Origin: Burkholderiales bacterium
GTDB taxonomy: Bacteria; Pseudomonadota; Gammaproteobacteria; Burkholderiales; SG8-39
Direction: 5' to 3'
NCBI GenBank assembly: GCA_014860355.1
Contig: JACZJV010000023.1
Span: forward strand, 1-64,000
DNA: 64,000 nucleotides
The notes beneath the pieces were generated by a model. That model saw only the letters and a program-made list of their open reading frames with translations. It was not told the DNA's origin and did no database searches. Positions 1-9,111 of the stretch are shown here, piece after piece; the first letter of the stretch is position 1; each line of letters starts with the position of its first letter. The position numbers and the translations under genes are program-made.

Positions 1-1116
1 CCCCTGGTGGTCAAGCTCGGTCACGTGGGTCCGCTTACCGGCGGCATTGCCCACCTGGGCAAGGATAACGAAAATGGTGCGCGCCTGGCCGTTGAGCAAG
101 CCAATGCCAGGGGACTGAAGCTGGGAGGCAAAAGTGTCAAACTGGAATTGATCACCGAAGACGACCAGGCGGATCCCAAGGTCGGCACCACAGTGGCGCA
201 AAAGCTGGTCGATGCCAAAGTTGCGGGCGTAGTCGGCCATCTGAACTCCGGCGTGACCATTCCGGCCTCGTCCATCTACAACCAGGCGGGCATTCCGATG
301 ATCAGCGGTTCGGCGACCAATCCCCAGCTGACCGAGCAGGGCTTCAAGAACGTGTTCCGCGTGGTCGGACGCGACGATCAGCAGGGGCCTGCGATAGCGA
401 GCTACCTGGCGAGCGAGGTCAAGCCCAAGGTGGTGGCGGTGATCGATGATGCCACTGCGTACGGCGAGGGCTTGGCAAACGAGGTCGAGAAGACCCTGAA
501 AGCGGCCGGCGTAAAAGTTTTGCCGCGCGAAAAGGGGACGGACAAGACCGCCGATTTCAAGGCGATCCTGACCAAGCTCAAGGGCAAGAAGCCCGACGCC
601 GTGTTCTACGGTGGCATGGACGCGACCGGCGGCCCGCTGATGAAGCAAGGGCGCGAACTCGGCATCAAGGCCGTGTTCGCCTTTGGCGACGGCGCCTGCA
701 CCGACAAGATGAAAGAATTGGCCGGCGATGCCGCCGAAGGGCTGCTGTGCTCGCAGGCGGGGCTCCCGGTCCAGGCCGCGAACAAGAAGTTCCTTGAGGC
801 CTACAAGTCGAAATTCAATATCGATCCCATCCTCTACGCACCGTTCACCTACGACGCGGCCAACCTGCTCGTCGAGGCGATGAAAAAAGCCGACTCGCCT
901 GATCCGGTCAAGTACCTCCCCGAACTCGCCAAGATCAGCTACGAGGGCGCGAGCGGCAAGATCGAGTTCGACGACAAAGGCGACCGCAAGGACGCCGAGA
1001 TGACCATCTTCACCATGAAAGGCGGCAAGATCGAGCCGATCGCCGTCATCAAGGGCGGCAGGACCACCAGGTTCGAGGATTTCCTCAAAGCTACGGCAGA
1101 ACCCGAGAAGAAGTAA
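1..1116 (+). CDS. HAAT-family ABC transporter periplasmic substrate-binding protein (LivK/LivJ-like), 5' end cut by window
   Basis: Periplasmic binding protein that delivers a branched-chain amino acid or similar ligand to the LivHMGF complex downstream. The frame is open from base 1 (reading P-L-V-V-K-L-G-H-V), so the GTG at 7 in the track is not the true start; the signal peptide lies before the window. The N-lobe begin (GHVGPLTGG), the GVVGHLNSG loop and the FTYDAANLL region are typical of type I periplasmic binding folds. The 371 visible residues are nearly the whole mature protein. Two Cys (in GDGACTD and GLLCSQ) could form a disulfide. A hairpin terminator follows, so this gene can be expressed above the membrane subunits. 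The ligand cannot be read from sequence. Confidence 0.93.
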   Translation, partial: PLVVKLGHVGPLTGGIAHLGKDNENGARLAVEQANARGLKLGGKSVKLELITEDDQADPKVGTTVAQKLVDAKVAGVVGHLNSGVTIPASSIYNQAGIPMISGSATNPQLTEQGFKNVFRVVGRDDQQGPAIASYLASEVKPKVVAVIDDATAYGEGLANEVEKTLKAAGVKVLPREKGTDKTADFKAILTKLKGKKPDAVFYGGMDATGGPLMKQGRELGIKAVFAFGDGACTDKMKELAGDAAEGLLCSQAGLPVQAANKKFLEAYKSKFNIDPILYAPFTYDAANLLVEAMKKADSPDPVKYLPELAKISYEGASGKIEFDDKGDRKDAEMTIFTMKGGKIEPIAVIKGGRTTRFEDFLKATAEPEKK

Positions 1117-1145
1117 GCGCAGCGGAAAAATCCGGAGCAGTTTCG

Positions 1146-1174
1146 AAAACGGCGCCTTTCGGCGCCGTTTTTTT
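1146..1174 (+). terminator. Rho-independent terminator after the binding-protein gene
   Basis: A 9-bp stem AACGGCGCC / GGCGCCGTT with a TTTC loop is followed by a run of seven T. It sits 30 nt after the binding-protein stop and 116 nt before livH. Partial read-through here would give the usual excess of binding protein over membrane subunits. Confidence 0.88.
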
Positions 1175-1289
1175 GCCTGCGGGCACGCCGTATCCGAGCC
1201 CGGAATTTGCAGGCGAGCGCAATGTCCGGACCTCGCAGCGGTCGACTGCTTTGCGTTCTGCACAACTTTGCGTTTAAATCGGCCCAGGC

Positions 1290-2213
1290 ATGGATATCTT
1301 TCTGCAACAAATCATCAACGGGCTCACCCTGGGCAGCGTCTACGCCGTTGTCGCGCTGGGCTATACCATGGTCTACGGCATCATCCAGCTGATCAATTTC
1401 GCCCACGGCGAACTGGTAATGATAGGCGCCATGGTCGCATTCTCGGTGATAGGCGCACTCGCCGGAACGCAGTTGCCGCCTGTGCTGATCGTCCTCGCCG
1501 GGATACTGGTCGCGGTCCCGGTTTGCATGGCGGTGGGCTACACCATGGAGCGCATCGCCTACCGGCCGCTGCGCGGCGCGCCGCGCCTCGCGCCCCTGAT
1601 CACGGCCATCGGCATCTCCATCATCCTGCAGCATGTGGCGCTGCTGGTCTGGAGCCGCAATCCTCTTGCGTTTCCGCAGATCATCCCGCTGGTCAGTTTC
1701 AACGTCGGCGGAGCGATCATCACCGGCGTGCAGATCGCCATCATCCTGACTTCGCTCCTGATGATGGTGGGGCTGACACTGATGGTGTATCGCACCAAGC
1801 TCGGCATCGCCATGCGCGCGACCTCCCAGAACCCGCAGGTGGCCGGTCTGATGGGCATAGACATCGACCGCATCATCGCCTTCACTTTTATCGTCGGCGC
1901 AGGCCTGGCGGCGGTCGCCGGTGTGATGGTCGGCACCTACTACGGCATCGCCCACTACAGCATGGGTTCATTGCTGGGCATGAAGGCGTTCTCGGCCGCA
2001 GTGCTCGGCGGCATAGGAAATCTTGCAGGGGCGATGCTGGGCGGCATACTGCTCGGCGTTGTCGAAGCCCTGGGCGCGGGTTATATCGGCGATCTGACCA
2101 ACAATGTCTTCGGCAGTAATTATCAGGACGTGTTCGCGTTCCTGATGCTGATCGCCGTGCTGGTGTTTAGGCCTTCCGGATTGCTCGGAGAGCGGGTAGG
2201 AGACCGCGCGTGA
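1290..2213 (+). CDS. livH: Branched-chain amino acid ABC transporter permease LivH
   Basis: Inner-membrane permease of a HAAT importer, one of the two membrane subunits that pair with LivM. The 307-residue length is typical. The N-terminal block GLTLGSVYAVVALGYTMVYG followed by INFAHGE is the LivH signature, and about eight hydrophobic segments follow. The cytoplasmic loop around AMRATSQNPQVAGLMGI is the site that contacts the ATPases. The ATG at 1290 puts the first hydrophobic helix at the N-terminus as expected; the track ORF starting at 1268 is another frame. It is the first gene of livH-M-G-F. Confidence 0.95.
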   Translation: MDIFLQQIINGLTLGSVYAVVALGYTMVYGIIQLINFAHGELVMIGAMVAFSVIGALAGTQLPPVLIVLAGILVAVPVCMAVGYTMERIAYRPLRGAPRLAPLITAIGISIILQHVALLVWSRNPLAFPQIIPLVSFNVGGAIITGVQIAIILTSLLMMVGLTLMVYRTKLGIAMRATSQNPQVAGLMGIDIDRIIAFTFIVGAGLAAVAGVMVGTYYGIAHYSMGSLLGMKAFSAAVLGGIGNLAGAMLGGILLGVVEALGAGYIGDLTNNVFGSNYQDVFAFLMLIAVLVFRPSGLLGERVGDRA

Positions 2214-2235
2214 AGCGCAGGACGCGAAACGCCGC

Positions 2236-3330
2236 ATGCGCGCCGGGCTTAGGCAGATGAACATTCTTTCCCCTGCGCGGGCGAAGTGGCTTGGTGTCGC
2301 ATTGATCGCACTCACGCTCATCGGACTGCCGTTTGCGCTATCGTCGGTGGGAACCGCCTGGGTGCGCATTGCCAATCTCGCCATTCTGTTCACTTTCCTC
2401 GCGCTCGGTCTGAACATCGTCGTCGGTTTTGCCGGGCTGCTCGACCTCGGATACATCGCCTTCTACGCCGTGGGCGCCTATGCTTACGCCCTGCTCGCAT
2501 CACCGCATTTCGACCTGCACCTGCCGTTCTGGGTGATCTTGCCGATAGGGGCGCTGGTCGCCTGTCTGTTTGGCGTGCTGCTGGGCGCGCCCACGCTCAA
2601 ATTGCGCGGCGACTACCTCGCCATCGTCACCCTGGGTTTCGGCGAAATCGTGCGCATATTCCTCAACAATCTATCGCAGCCGGTCAATATTACCAACGGC
2701 CCGCAAGGCATCTCGCGCATCGACCCGTTCAGCTTCGGCTCGTTTAGTTTCAGCCAAAACGAGACCATCGTCGGCCTCGCGTTTTCCGGACCGATCAAGT
2801 ACTACTACATCCTGCTGGCCCTGCTGCTGCTAGCGATCGTGGTCAATCTGCGGCTGCAGCACTCGCGCATCGGCCGCGCCTGGGAAGCGATACGCGAGGA
2901 CGAGGTCGCGGCACGCGCGATGGGCATAGACACCACCCGCATCAAACTGCTCGCATTCGCCATGGGTGCTTCCTTTGGCGGCATCGCCGGCGGCATGTTT
3001 GCCGCCATTCAGAGTTTCATCAGCCCGGAAAGCTTTGTGCTGGTCGAATCCATCATGGTGCTGTCCATGGTGGTGCTGGGCGGCATGGGCAACGTCTGGG
3101 GAGTGGTGCTGGGCGCGGTGCTGCTATCCTTCGTGCCGGAACTGCTGCGCTACACCGTCGAGCCGCTGCAGCAATCGCTGTTCGGCAGATCGATCATCGA
3201 GCCGGAGGTCATCCGCATGCTGCTGTTCGGCATGGCGCTGGTGCTGATGATGCTTTACCGGCCGGCGGGCTTGCTGCCGTCGGCCGTCAGAAAGCGCGAG
3301 CTGACCAAACCGCAGGGGCGGGAGGCATGA
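2236..3330 (+). CDS. livM: Branched-chain amino acid ABC transporter permease LivM
   Basis: Second membrane subunit of the first HAAT importer. It is polytopic, with the LivM blocks LGLNIVVGFAGLLDLGY, RGDYLAIVTLGFGEIVRIFLNN and the coupling loop AIREDEVAARAMGID. Length is 364 residues. An in-frame ATG at 2257 (MNILSPARAK) is an equally good start; neither has a strong Shine-Dalgarno sequence. The stop overlaps the livG start (ATGA), indicating translational coupling. Confidence 0.94.
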   Translation: MRAGLRQMNILSPARAKWLGVALIALTLIGLPFALSSVGTAWVRIANLAILFTFLALGLNIVVGFAGLLDLGYIAFYAVGAYAYALLASPHFDLHLPFWVILPIGALVACLFGVLLGAPTLKLRGDYLAIVTLGFGEIVRIFLNNLSQPVNITNGPQGISRIDPFSFGSFSFSQNETIVGLAFSGPIKYYYILLALLLLAIVVNLRLQHSRIGRAWEAIREDEVAARAMGIDTTRIKLLAFAMGASFGGIAGGMFAAIQSFISPESFVLVESIMVLSMVVLGGMGNVWGVVLGAVLLSFVPELLRYTVEPLQQSLFGRSIIEPEVIRMLLFGMALVLMMLYRPAGLLPSAVRKRELTKPQGREA

Positions 3331-4109
3331 GCGGCGCTCTGCTCGAATGCAAGGGACTGGACAAGCGCTTTGGCGGCGTGCTGGCACTGGCCGAAGTCGG
3401 GTTCAACATCAACCGCGGCGAGATCTACGGGCTGATCGGACCCAACGGCGCCGGCAAGACCACCTTGTTCAACGCGCTTACGGGCATCTACGCGTACGAT
3501 TCGGGCGGCTTCAGTTTTGCGGGCGAAACGCTCGCGGGGCTCAGACCGGACCAGATTGCGGCGCGCGGCATTGCGCGCACCTTCCAGAACATCCGCTTGT
3601 TCGGCAATCTCTCCGCTCTGGACAACGTGATGATAGGGCGGCACGTACGCACTCGCGCCGGCGTGTTCGGCGCGATTTTGCGCACCCGCGCCACGCGCGA
3701 GGAAGAGGCGGCGATCGAAAAGCGCGCGCTGGAGCTGCTCGAATATGTAGGCATCGCCGCGCGCGCCAATGACGTCGCGCGCCAGCTCCCCTACGGCGAC
3801 CAGCGGCGGCTGGAAATAGCGCGCGCCCTCGCAACCGAGCCCAAGCTGCTGGCGCTGGACGAGCCGGCCGCCGGGATGAACGCCACCGAGACGCTAGAAT
3901 TGAGAAAGCTGCTCGAGCGCGTACGCGCCGACGGCACCACGATCCTGCTGATCGAGCACGACATGAAACTGGTGATGGGCCTGTGCGACCGCGTATTGGT
4001 GCTCGACTATGGCCGCAGTATCGCCGAAGGTCCGCCGCGCGAGGTTCAGAGCGATCCGCGCGTGATCGAGGCGTATCTGGGGGGCGCAGTCGCAGGTGCG
4101 GCGGCATGA
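3327..4109 (+). CDS. livG: Branched-chain amino acid ABC transporter ATP-binding protein LivG
   Basis: Cytoplasmic ATPase of the importer. Walker A is GPNGAGKTT near residue 37; the LivG form of the signature is LPYGDQRRLEIARAL, followed by Walker B LLALDEPAAGMN and the switch His in LLIEHDMKLVM. LivG proteins carry this diverged signature in place of LSGGQ. The 260-residue length is normal. The start overlaps the livM stop by 4 nt and the stop overlaps livF by 4 nt. Confidence 0.96.
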   Translation: MSGALLECKGLDKRFGGVLALAEVGFNINRGEIYGLIGPNGAGKTTLFNALTGIYAYDSGGFSFAGETLAGLRPDQIAARGIARTFQNIRLFGNLSALDNVMIGRHVRTRAGVFGAILRTRATREEEAAIEKRALELLEYVGIAARANDVARQLPYGDQRRLEIARALATEPKLLALDEPAAGMNATETLELRKLLERVRADGTTILLIEHDMKLVMGLCDRVLVLDYGRSIAEGPPREVQSDPRVIEAYLGGAVAGAAA

Positions 4110-4822
4110 ACCTGCTGGAGCTGACGCGGCTGGAAGTGGCATATGGCGGCATCAAGGCAGTCAGGGGCATAAATCTCAAGGTGCCAGAAGGCGAGCTGGT
4201 GTGCCTGATCGGCACCAACGGCGCCGGCAAGACCACCACCCTGAAGGCGATCGCGGGGCTGCTGCCGGTCGCGGCGGACGCAATTCGCTATGAGGGAGCG
4301 CCGATCGGGGGCGCGCGTTCGTTTGAACTGGTGCGTCGCGGGCTGGCGCTGGTGCCGGAAGGGCGCGGCGTGTTCGGCCAACTCACGGTCGCGGAAAATC
4401 TTGCCATGGGAGCCTACGTGCGCAGCGATGCGGCGGCGGTTAGCTCGGACCTGGAGCGAGTGTTCAGCCTGTTCCCGCGCCTGGCCGAGCGGCGCGGCCA
4501 GTCTGCCGGTACGCTCTCTGGTGGCGAACAACAGATGCTCGCCATAGGCCGCGCGCTTATGAGCCGGCCGAAGCTGTTGTTGCTCGACGAGCCCAGCATG
4601 GGACTTGCCCCGTTGATGGTGCAGAAGATTTTCGAGACCATACTGGCAGTGGCGAAGGACGGCGTGACCATACTTCTGGTGGAGCAGAACGCGCGGCTGG
4701 CGCTGGAGGTGAGCAGTCACGGCTATGTGATGGAAACCGGGCTGATTACGCTGTCGGGGCCCGCGCGCGAACTGCTCACTGACCCGAAGGTGCGCGCGGC
4801 TTACCTGGGCGAGGCCGACTGA
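4106..4822 (+). CDS. livF: Branched-chain amino acid ABC transporter ATP-binding protein LivF
   Basis: Second ATPase of the importer, 238 residues from the ATG at 4106. The track's longer ORF (from 3983) reads back into livG and is not a credible start. Motifs are GTNGAGKTT (Walker A), LSGGEQQMLAIGRAL (signature), LLLLDEPSMGLAP (Walker B with the LivF-specific SMGLAP) and LLVEQNARLAL. The ATGA overlap with livG implies coupled translation. This is the last gene of the first cluster; the next gene is on the opposite strand. Confidence 0.96.
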   Translation: MNLLELTRLEVAYGGIKAVRGINLKVPEGELVCLIGTNGAGKTTTLKAIAGLLPVAADAIRYEGAPIGGARSFELVRRGLALVPEGRGVFGQLTVAENLAMGAYVRSDAAAVSSDLERVFSLFPRLAERRGQSAGTLSGGEQQMLAIGRALMSRPKLLLLDEPSMGLAPLMVQKIFETILAVAKDGVTILLVEQNARLALEVSSHGYVMETGLITLSGPARELLTDPKVRAAYLGEAD

Positions 4823-4850
4823 GCGTGTCCAGGATCGGCTTGCGCCACGG

Positions 4851-5882
4851 TCATTTTACCTTGGCCAGGTCGGCCTCGGTGGTGAACGAGTCGGCATAGA
4901 ATTCATCCTGCGGCAGTGAGCACAGGGCGCCGAAGTCGCGCCGGGCCGCTTCGATCACCACGGGTGCGCCGCAGGCATAGACCTGGTGGCCGGAAAGATC
5001 GGGGAAATCCTCGATTACCGCGCGATGGACGAAACCCCCGCGCCCGGTCCACGCGTCCTCGGGCCGCGCGTCGGACACGACCGGCACGTAGCTGAATTGA
5101 GCGTGCTTCGCCGCCCACCCCCGGGCCAGTTCGTCCATGTACAGGTCACTTGGTCGGCGACCGCCCCAGTACAGGGACATAGGCCGTGTCATGCCCTTGT
5201 ATAGCGCCTGTTCGATTACCGCCTTGATCGGCGCAAAGCCGGTACCGCTGGCGAGCAGCACCATCGGTTTCTGGCTGTCCTCGCGCAGAAAAAAAGTGCC
5301 GTGCGGCCCTTCAAAGCGCAGGATGTCGCGAGGCTTCATCTTTTCGAACACGTGGTCCGTGAACAGACCCCCGGCGACACGGCGCACGTGGATCTGCAGG
5401 AGTTCGTCCTCATGCGGCGCATTGGCCAAGGAATAGCTGCGCCGCTTTCCGTCCTTGAGCAAGAACTCGATATACTGCCCTGCCAGGTATTGCAGGCGCT
5501 CGTTTGCCGGAAGCTTGAGGGTAATCACTGCCACGTCCGCCACCGGCATTTCAATGGTCTGCACGCGGCAGGGCAGGATTTTGATCTGCTGGTCCTTGAT
5601 CGCGCCAACCTCGCGGCATTCGATGACGATGTCGCCCAGCGGCCGGGCGACACAGAACAGGGCCAGGCCGCGCGCCTGCTCGTCTGCCGACAGCGCCGTG
5701 TCGGAATGCTTGCCGTAATCGACCTTGCCTTCGAGCAGCTTGCCCTTGCAGCTGCCGCAGGCGCCGTTGCGGCAGCCGTAGGCGAGTCCAAATCCTTCGC
5801 GCAAGGCGGCAACCAGGACGCTCTCCTCAGGCTGGACCTGGAAGCTGTGGCCGCTGGGCCGGATGGTGACCTGGTGGGACAT
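4851..5882 (-). CDS. Plant-type [2Fe-2S] ferredoxin / FAD / NAD(P)H oxidoreductase (CDP-6-deoxy-glucoseen reductase-like)
   Basis: Electron-transfer reductase that would pass electrons from NAD(P)H through FAD to a [2Fe-2S] centre and on to an unknown partner. The N-terminal ferredoxin domain has Cys37-x4-Cys42-x2-Cys45 (CRNGACGSC) and Cys77. A ferredoxin-reductase FAD domain follows with RSYSLANAP, then an NAD domain with LLASGTGFAPIKA. At 343 residues it matches AscD and phenol-hydroxylase reductase-type proteins, and in betaproteobacteria such stand-alone genes are usually named CDP-6-deoxy-delta-3,4-glucoseen reductase. No sugar-deoxygenation genes or oxygenase lie nearby, so the partner is unknown. 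Confidence 0.88.
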   Translation of the reverse strand: MSHQVTIRPSGHSFQVQPEESVLVAALREGFGLAYGCRNGACGSCKGKLLEGKVDYGKHSDTALSADEQARGLALFCVARPLGDIVIECREVGAIKDQQIKILPCRVQTIEMPVADVAVITLKLPANERLQYLAGQYIEFLLKDGKRRSYSLANAPHEDELLQIHVRRVAGGLFTDHVFEKMKPRDILRFEGPHGTFFLREDSQKPMVLLASGTGFAPIKAVIEQALYKGMTRPMSLYWGGRRPSDLYMDELARGWAAKHAQFSYVPVVSDARPEDAWTGRGGFVHRAVIEDFPDLSGHQVYACGAPVVIEAARRDFGALCSLPQDEFYADSFTTEADLAKVK

Positions 5883-6006
5883 AGTCGAAAACCTAGTTGA
5901 ATACGAGGGGATGCCCCCTCATGCTCCCCTGGATCGGCCAGCCGCAAAAAAGCTGTTTTGCAGCAGGTTTTCGGTCGATCGCGATAAGAGCGGGTACAAT
6001 TTTACT

Positions 6007-6876
6007 ATGAAGAAGCTGCTCATCGTTGGCTGCGGCGATATAGCGCTGCGCGCATTGCCGCAACTCGTGCTCGATTATGAGGTCTTCGGACTGGCGCGCA
6101 CGCGAGCCCAGGCCGAGCGCATCGCGGCCCTGGGCGCGAAACCGCTCCCTGGCGATCTTGACGATGCGGCCACCTTGCCGGCGCCGGCCGAAATGGCGGA
6201 ACTGGTATTGCATCTTGCGCCGCCGGGCGAAAGCGGCGAGACCGACCAGCGCAGCGCCAACCTGATCGCCGCGCTCTCGTCGCGGCCGCCCGCTCGCCTG
6301 GTCTACATAAGCACCAGCGGCGTCTATGGGGATTGCGCCGGTGCGAGGGTGGATGAGGACCGCCCGGTGGCTCCGTGCACCGTGCGCGGAGCGCGCCGGG
6401 CGGACGCGGAACGCGCGCTGCTCGCCTGGGGCGAGCAAAGCGGCGTGGCGGTGTGCGTGCTGCGCGTGCCCGGGATCTACGCGGCCGAGCGCCTGCCGCT
6501 GGCACAACTCAAGCGTGGCGCGCCGGTATTGCGCTCCGAAGACGACGTGTATACCAATCACATCCACGCCGATGACCTCGCCGCCATCTGTGTGACCGCG
6601 CTGGCACGCGGCGCGGCCGGCCGCGTCTACAACGCAAGCGACGACAGCGAAATGAAAATGGGCGATTACTTCGATCTGGTGGCCGACCGCGCCGGCTTGC
6701 CGCGACCGCCGCGCATCACACGTGCGGCAGCCGAGGCAGGTGCGATTTCGGAAGGACTGTTGTCTTTCATGCGCGAATCGCGGCGCCTGGTCAACACGCG
6801 CATGAAAACGGAGCTAGGGATACGGCTGCGTTACCCCAGCGTGCATGAAGGCGTGCCGCAAGTGGTCGCGGGTTGA
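6007..6876 (+). CDS. SDR-superfamily NAD(P)-binding protein, YeeZ-like
   Basis: Cytoplasmic Rossmann-fold protein of 289 residues from the ATG at 6007; the track ORF begins in the upstream intergenic region. The N-terminal nucleotide motif is LLIVGCGDIALR and the Ser of the SDR triad is in YISTSGVYG. Where extended SDRs have YxxxK (often YGRSKLAAE) this protein reads VRGARRADAE, so Tyr and Lys are both replaced. That suggests a binding or non-classical role. The cutA start lies 4 nt after its stop. Confidence 0.82.
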   Translation: MKKLLIVGCGDIALRALPQLVLDYEVFGLARTRAQAERIAALGAKPLPGDLDDAATLPAPAEMAELVLHLAPPGESGETDQRSANLIAALSSRPPARLVYISTSGVYGDCAGARVDEDRPVAPCTVRGARRADAERALLAWGEQSGVAVCVLRVPGIYAAERLPLAQLKRGAPVLRSEDDVYTNHIHADDLAAICVTALARGAAGRVYNASDDSEMKMGDYFDLVADRAGLPRPPRITRAAAEAGAISEGLLSFMRESRRLVNTRMKTELGIRLRYPSVHEGVPQVVAG

Positions 6877-6880
6877 AGTT

Positions 6881-7210
6881 GTGGATAGTCTGTTGGTGCT
6901 CACTAACCTGCCAGACCGCGCCAGCGCGGAAAAGCTCGCGACTTTGCTCATCGAACAGAAGGTGGCCGCCTGCGTCAATGTTCTTGCCCCCTGCGACTCC
7001 GTATATCGCTGGCAGGGGAAGATTCAGCGCGACGAGGAGCATCCGCTGCTGATCAAGACTGCGCAGGACCGATACGCCGAGCTGGAAGCGTCGATTCGCG
7101 CCAACCATCCGTATGAACTTCCCGAGATCATTGCAGTCCCAATCATTCGCGGCCTGCCGGCCTATTTGCGGTGGGTCGAGTCCGAAACGCGTCCCGGCGC
7201 GCCGACCTGA
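6881..7210 (+). CDS. cutA: Divalent-cation tolerance protein CutA
   Basis: Small trimeric cytoplasmic protein of the CutA1 family, linked in E. coli to copper and divalent-cation tolerance and genetically to dsbD. Family blocks are VLTNLPD at the start, LIEQKVAACVNVL, SVYRWQGKI, LLIKT and HPYELPEIIAVPI. The GTG at 6881 gives 109 residues, close to the usual 105-115, and lies just after the SDR stop. The track's ATG at 6845 would add a 12-residue extension overlapping the previous gene. The next gene is dsbD, a common pairing. Confidence 0.93.
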   Translation: MDSLLVLTNLPDRASAEKLATLLIEQKVAACVNVLAPCDSVYRWQGKIQRDEEHPLLIKTAQDRYAELEASIRANHPYELPEIIAVPIIRGLPAYLRWVESETRPGAPT

Positions 7211-7225
7211 CCCCACAATCCCCAT

Positions 7226-9019
7226 ATGAAATCCGACATGTATCGAATTCTTGCGCTGCTGTTCGCAATCTGCCTGCATGGGGCGGCAGCCGCACAGGAA
7301 CTGCTTCCACCCGAAGTTGCGTTCAAATTCTCGGCGCAGGCACTGGATGCGAGCACGCTCGAGGTGCGCTACCGGATTGCCGACGGCTACTACATGTACC
7401 GCGACAAATTCAAATTCGCAGCCGAGCCGGCAACGGTCAAACTGGGCGCAGCGCAGTTTCCCCCGGGCGACATCCATGACGACGAGTTTTTCGGCAAGGT
7501 CGAGACCTATCGCAAGGAGGTGCGTATCCGGCTGCCATACACGCGTGATGCGCCCACGGAAAAGCTCAAGCTGTCGGTCACCTCCCAGGGCTGCGCCGAT
7601 GTGGGCGTGTGCTACGTGCCGCAGCAGCAGACTGCGGAAATCGAACTCCCGCCTGCGGGTAGCGCAGCGGCCGGGCCAGCGCCCACAGCGGAAACGGCGC
7701 CCCCCCCCGGCGCCGGCGGCGGAATTGGCGAAGAAGCCCGTTTCGAGAGTCTGCTCGCCTCGGGCAGTCTGTGGCTGATCGCCGCGGCGTTTTTCGGCGC
7801 CGGCCTGTTGCTGACTTTCACTCCCTGCGTCCTGCCGATGATTCCGATTCTGTCGGGCATCATCGTCGGCGAAGGCCGCAACGCCACACGCACACGCGCG
7901 TTCGCGTTGTCTTTCGCCTATGTCATGGGTATGTCGGTCACCTACACCGCAATCGGCGTCGCCGCAGCGCTATCGGGTAACCTGCTGTCGGCGGCCCTGC
8001 AAAACCCCTGGGTATTGTCTACCTTCGCCGCCGTGTTCGTGTTGCTGTCGCTGTCGATGTTCGAGTTTTACGAGCTGCAGTTGCCGGCGGCCTTTCATAC
8101 CCGCATGACCAAGGCGAGCAACCGCTTCAAGGGCGGCCATCTGGGAGCGGTGGTGCTGATGGGAGTCTTTTCGGCCGCGATCGTCAGCCCCTGCGTGGCG
8201 GCGCCGCTGGCAGGCGCCCTGCTGTACATCAGCCAGACCCGCGATGTGCTGCTGGGCGGGACCGCACTATTCGCCATGTCTATCGGCATGGGCGTTCCCT
8301 TGATTCTGGTAGGCGTATTCGAGGGCGCGTTCCTGCCCAAGTCCGGCCACTGGATGCGTTCGGTCAAGCATTTCTTCGGTGTGATGCTGCTCGCCGTGGC
8401 GATCTATATCGTTTCGCCGGTGCTACCGGTCGTGGCCCAGATGCTCGCTTGGGCAGCGCTGCTGATAGGTTCGGCCATGGTGCTGCGCGCGATCGATCCG
8501 CTGCCACCGGATGCGGGGGCCGGCGCGCGGCTGTGGAAAGGGGTCGGCTTTCTGGCGCTGCTTACCGGTGCGGCGCTGACGATCGGCGTGCTTGCGGGCA
8601 GCCGGGATCTGCTGCGACCGCTGGGTGGGCTCACCGCCGGTGGCGATCGCGCGGTGCAGAAAGTGCGTTTTACGCGCGTCAGGAATGTGGCTGAACTCGA
8701 CGCGAAGCTTGCCGCCCCAGGCAGGCCGGTGATGCTGGATTTCTACGCAGACTGGTGTGTATCGTGCAAGGAAATGGAGGCCTTCACTTTCACCGACGCG
8801 CGGGTGAAAGCGAAAATGGAACAAATGCTGCTGCTGCAGGCGGACGTGACCGAAAATTCGCCGGAAGACAAAGCCCTGCTCAAGCGCTTCAAGCTGTTCG
8901 GGCCGCCCGGGATTATCTTCTTCGACCGGCAAGGCAGGGAAGTCGACGGATTGCGCGTGATCGGTTACGAACCGGCGGATACTTTCCTTACCAGCCTCAA
9001 CCGCGCCGCCGGCCTGTGA
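7226..9019 (+). CDS. dsbD: Thiol:disulfide interchange protein DsbD
   Basis: Inner-membrane reductase that passes electrons from cytoplasmic thioredoxin to periplasmic DsbC/DsbE-type proteins, including the cytochrome c maturation path. A signal peptide ends near residue 23. The periplasmic alpha domain carries Cys123 and Cys129 (CADVGVC). A low-complexity linker rich in P, A and G (about 148-168) leads to eight membrane segments with the redox Cys in TPCVLPMIPI and SPCVAAPLAG. The C-terminal thioredoxin domain has Cys511-V-S-Cys514 (WCVSCK) and a cis-Pro in FGPPGI. The 597-residue length is normal and all six redox cysteines are present. The gene fits the many c-type cytochromes encoded in this window. 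Confidence 0.97.
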   Translation: MKSDMYRILALLFAICLHGAAAAQELLPPEVAFKFSAQALDASTLEVRYRIADGYYMYRDKFKFAAEPATVKLGAAQFPPGDIHDDEFFGKVETYRKEVRIRLPYTRDAPTEKLKLSVTSQGCADVGVCYVPQQQTAEIELPPAGSAAAGPAPTAETAPPPGAGGGIGEEARFESLLASGSLWLIAAAFFGAGLLLTFTPCVLPMIPILSGIIVGEGRNATRTRAFALSFAYVMGMSVTYTAIGVAAALSGNLLSAALQNPWVLSTFAAVFVLLSLSMFEFYELQLPAAFHTRMTKASNRFKGGHLGAVVLMGVFSAAIVSPCVAAPLAGALLYISQTRDVLLGGTALFAMSIGMGVPLILVGVFEGAFLPKSGHWMRSVKHFFGVMLLAVAIYIVSPVLPVVAQMLAWAALLIGSAMVLRAIDPLPPDAGAGARLWKGVGFLALLTGAALTIGVLAGSRDLLRPLGGLTAGGDRAVQKVRFTRVRNVAELDAKLAAPGRPVMLDFYADWCVSCKEMEAFTFTDARVKAKMEQMLLLQADVTENSPEDKALLKRFKLFGPPGIIFFDRQGREVDGLRVIGYEPADTFLTSLNRAAGL

Positions 9020-9111
9020 TTGCTTGACATCCTCTGCCCAGTTTGAAACACTGGGTGGCACAAAAATCGTGGTTCATCCACATATCCGGTTCTTCAATCG
9101 AGGAGGTCAGC

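Noticed and set aside
939-1955. 338-aa minus-strand ORF over the first transporter
   Set aside because: It overlaps the binding-protein and livH genes, is His/Asp/Arg-rich and shows no family blocks; it is a GC-rich antisense shadow.
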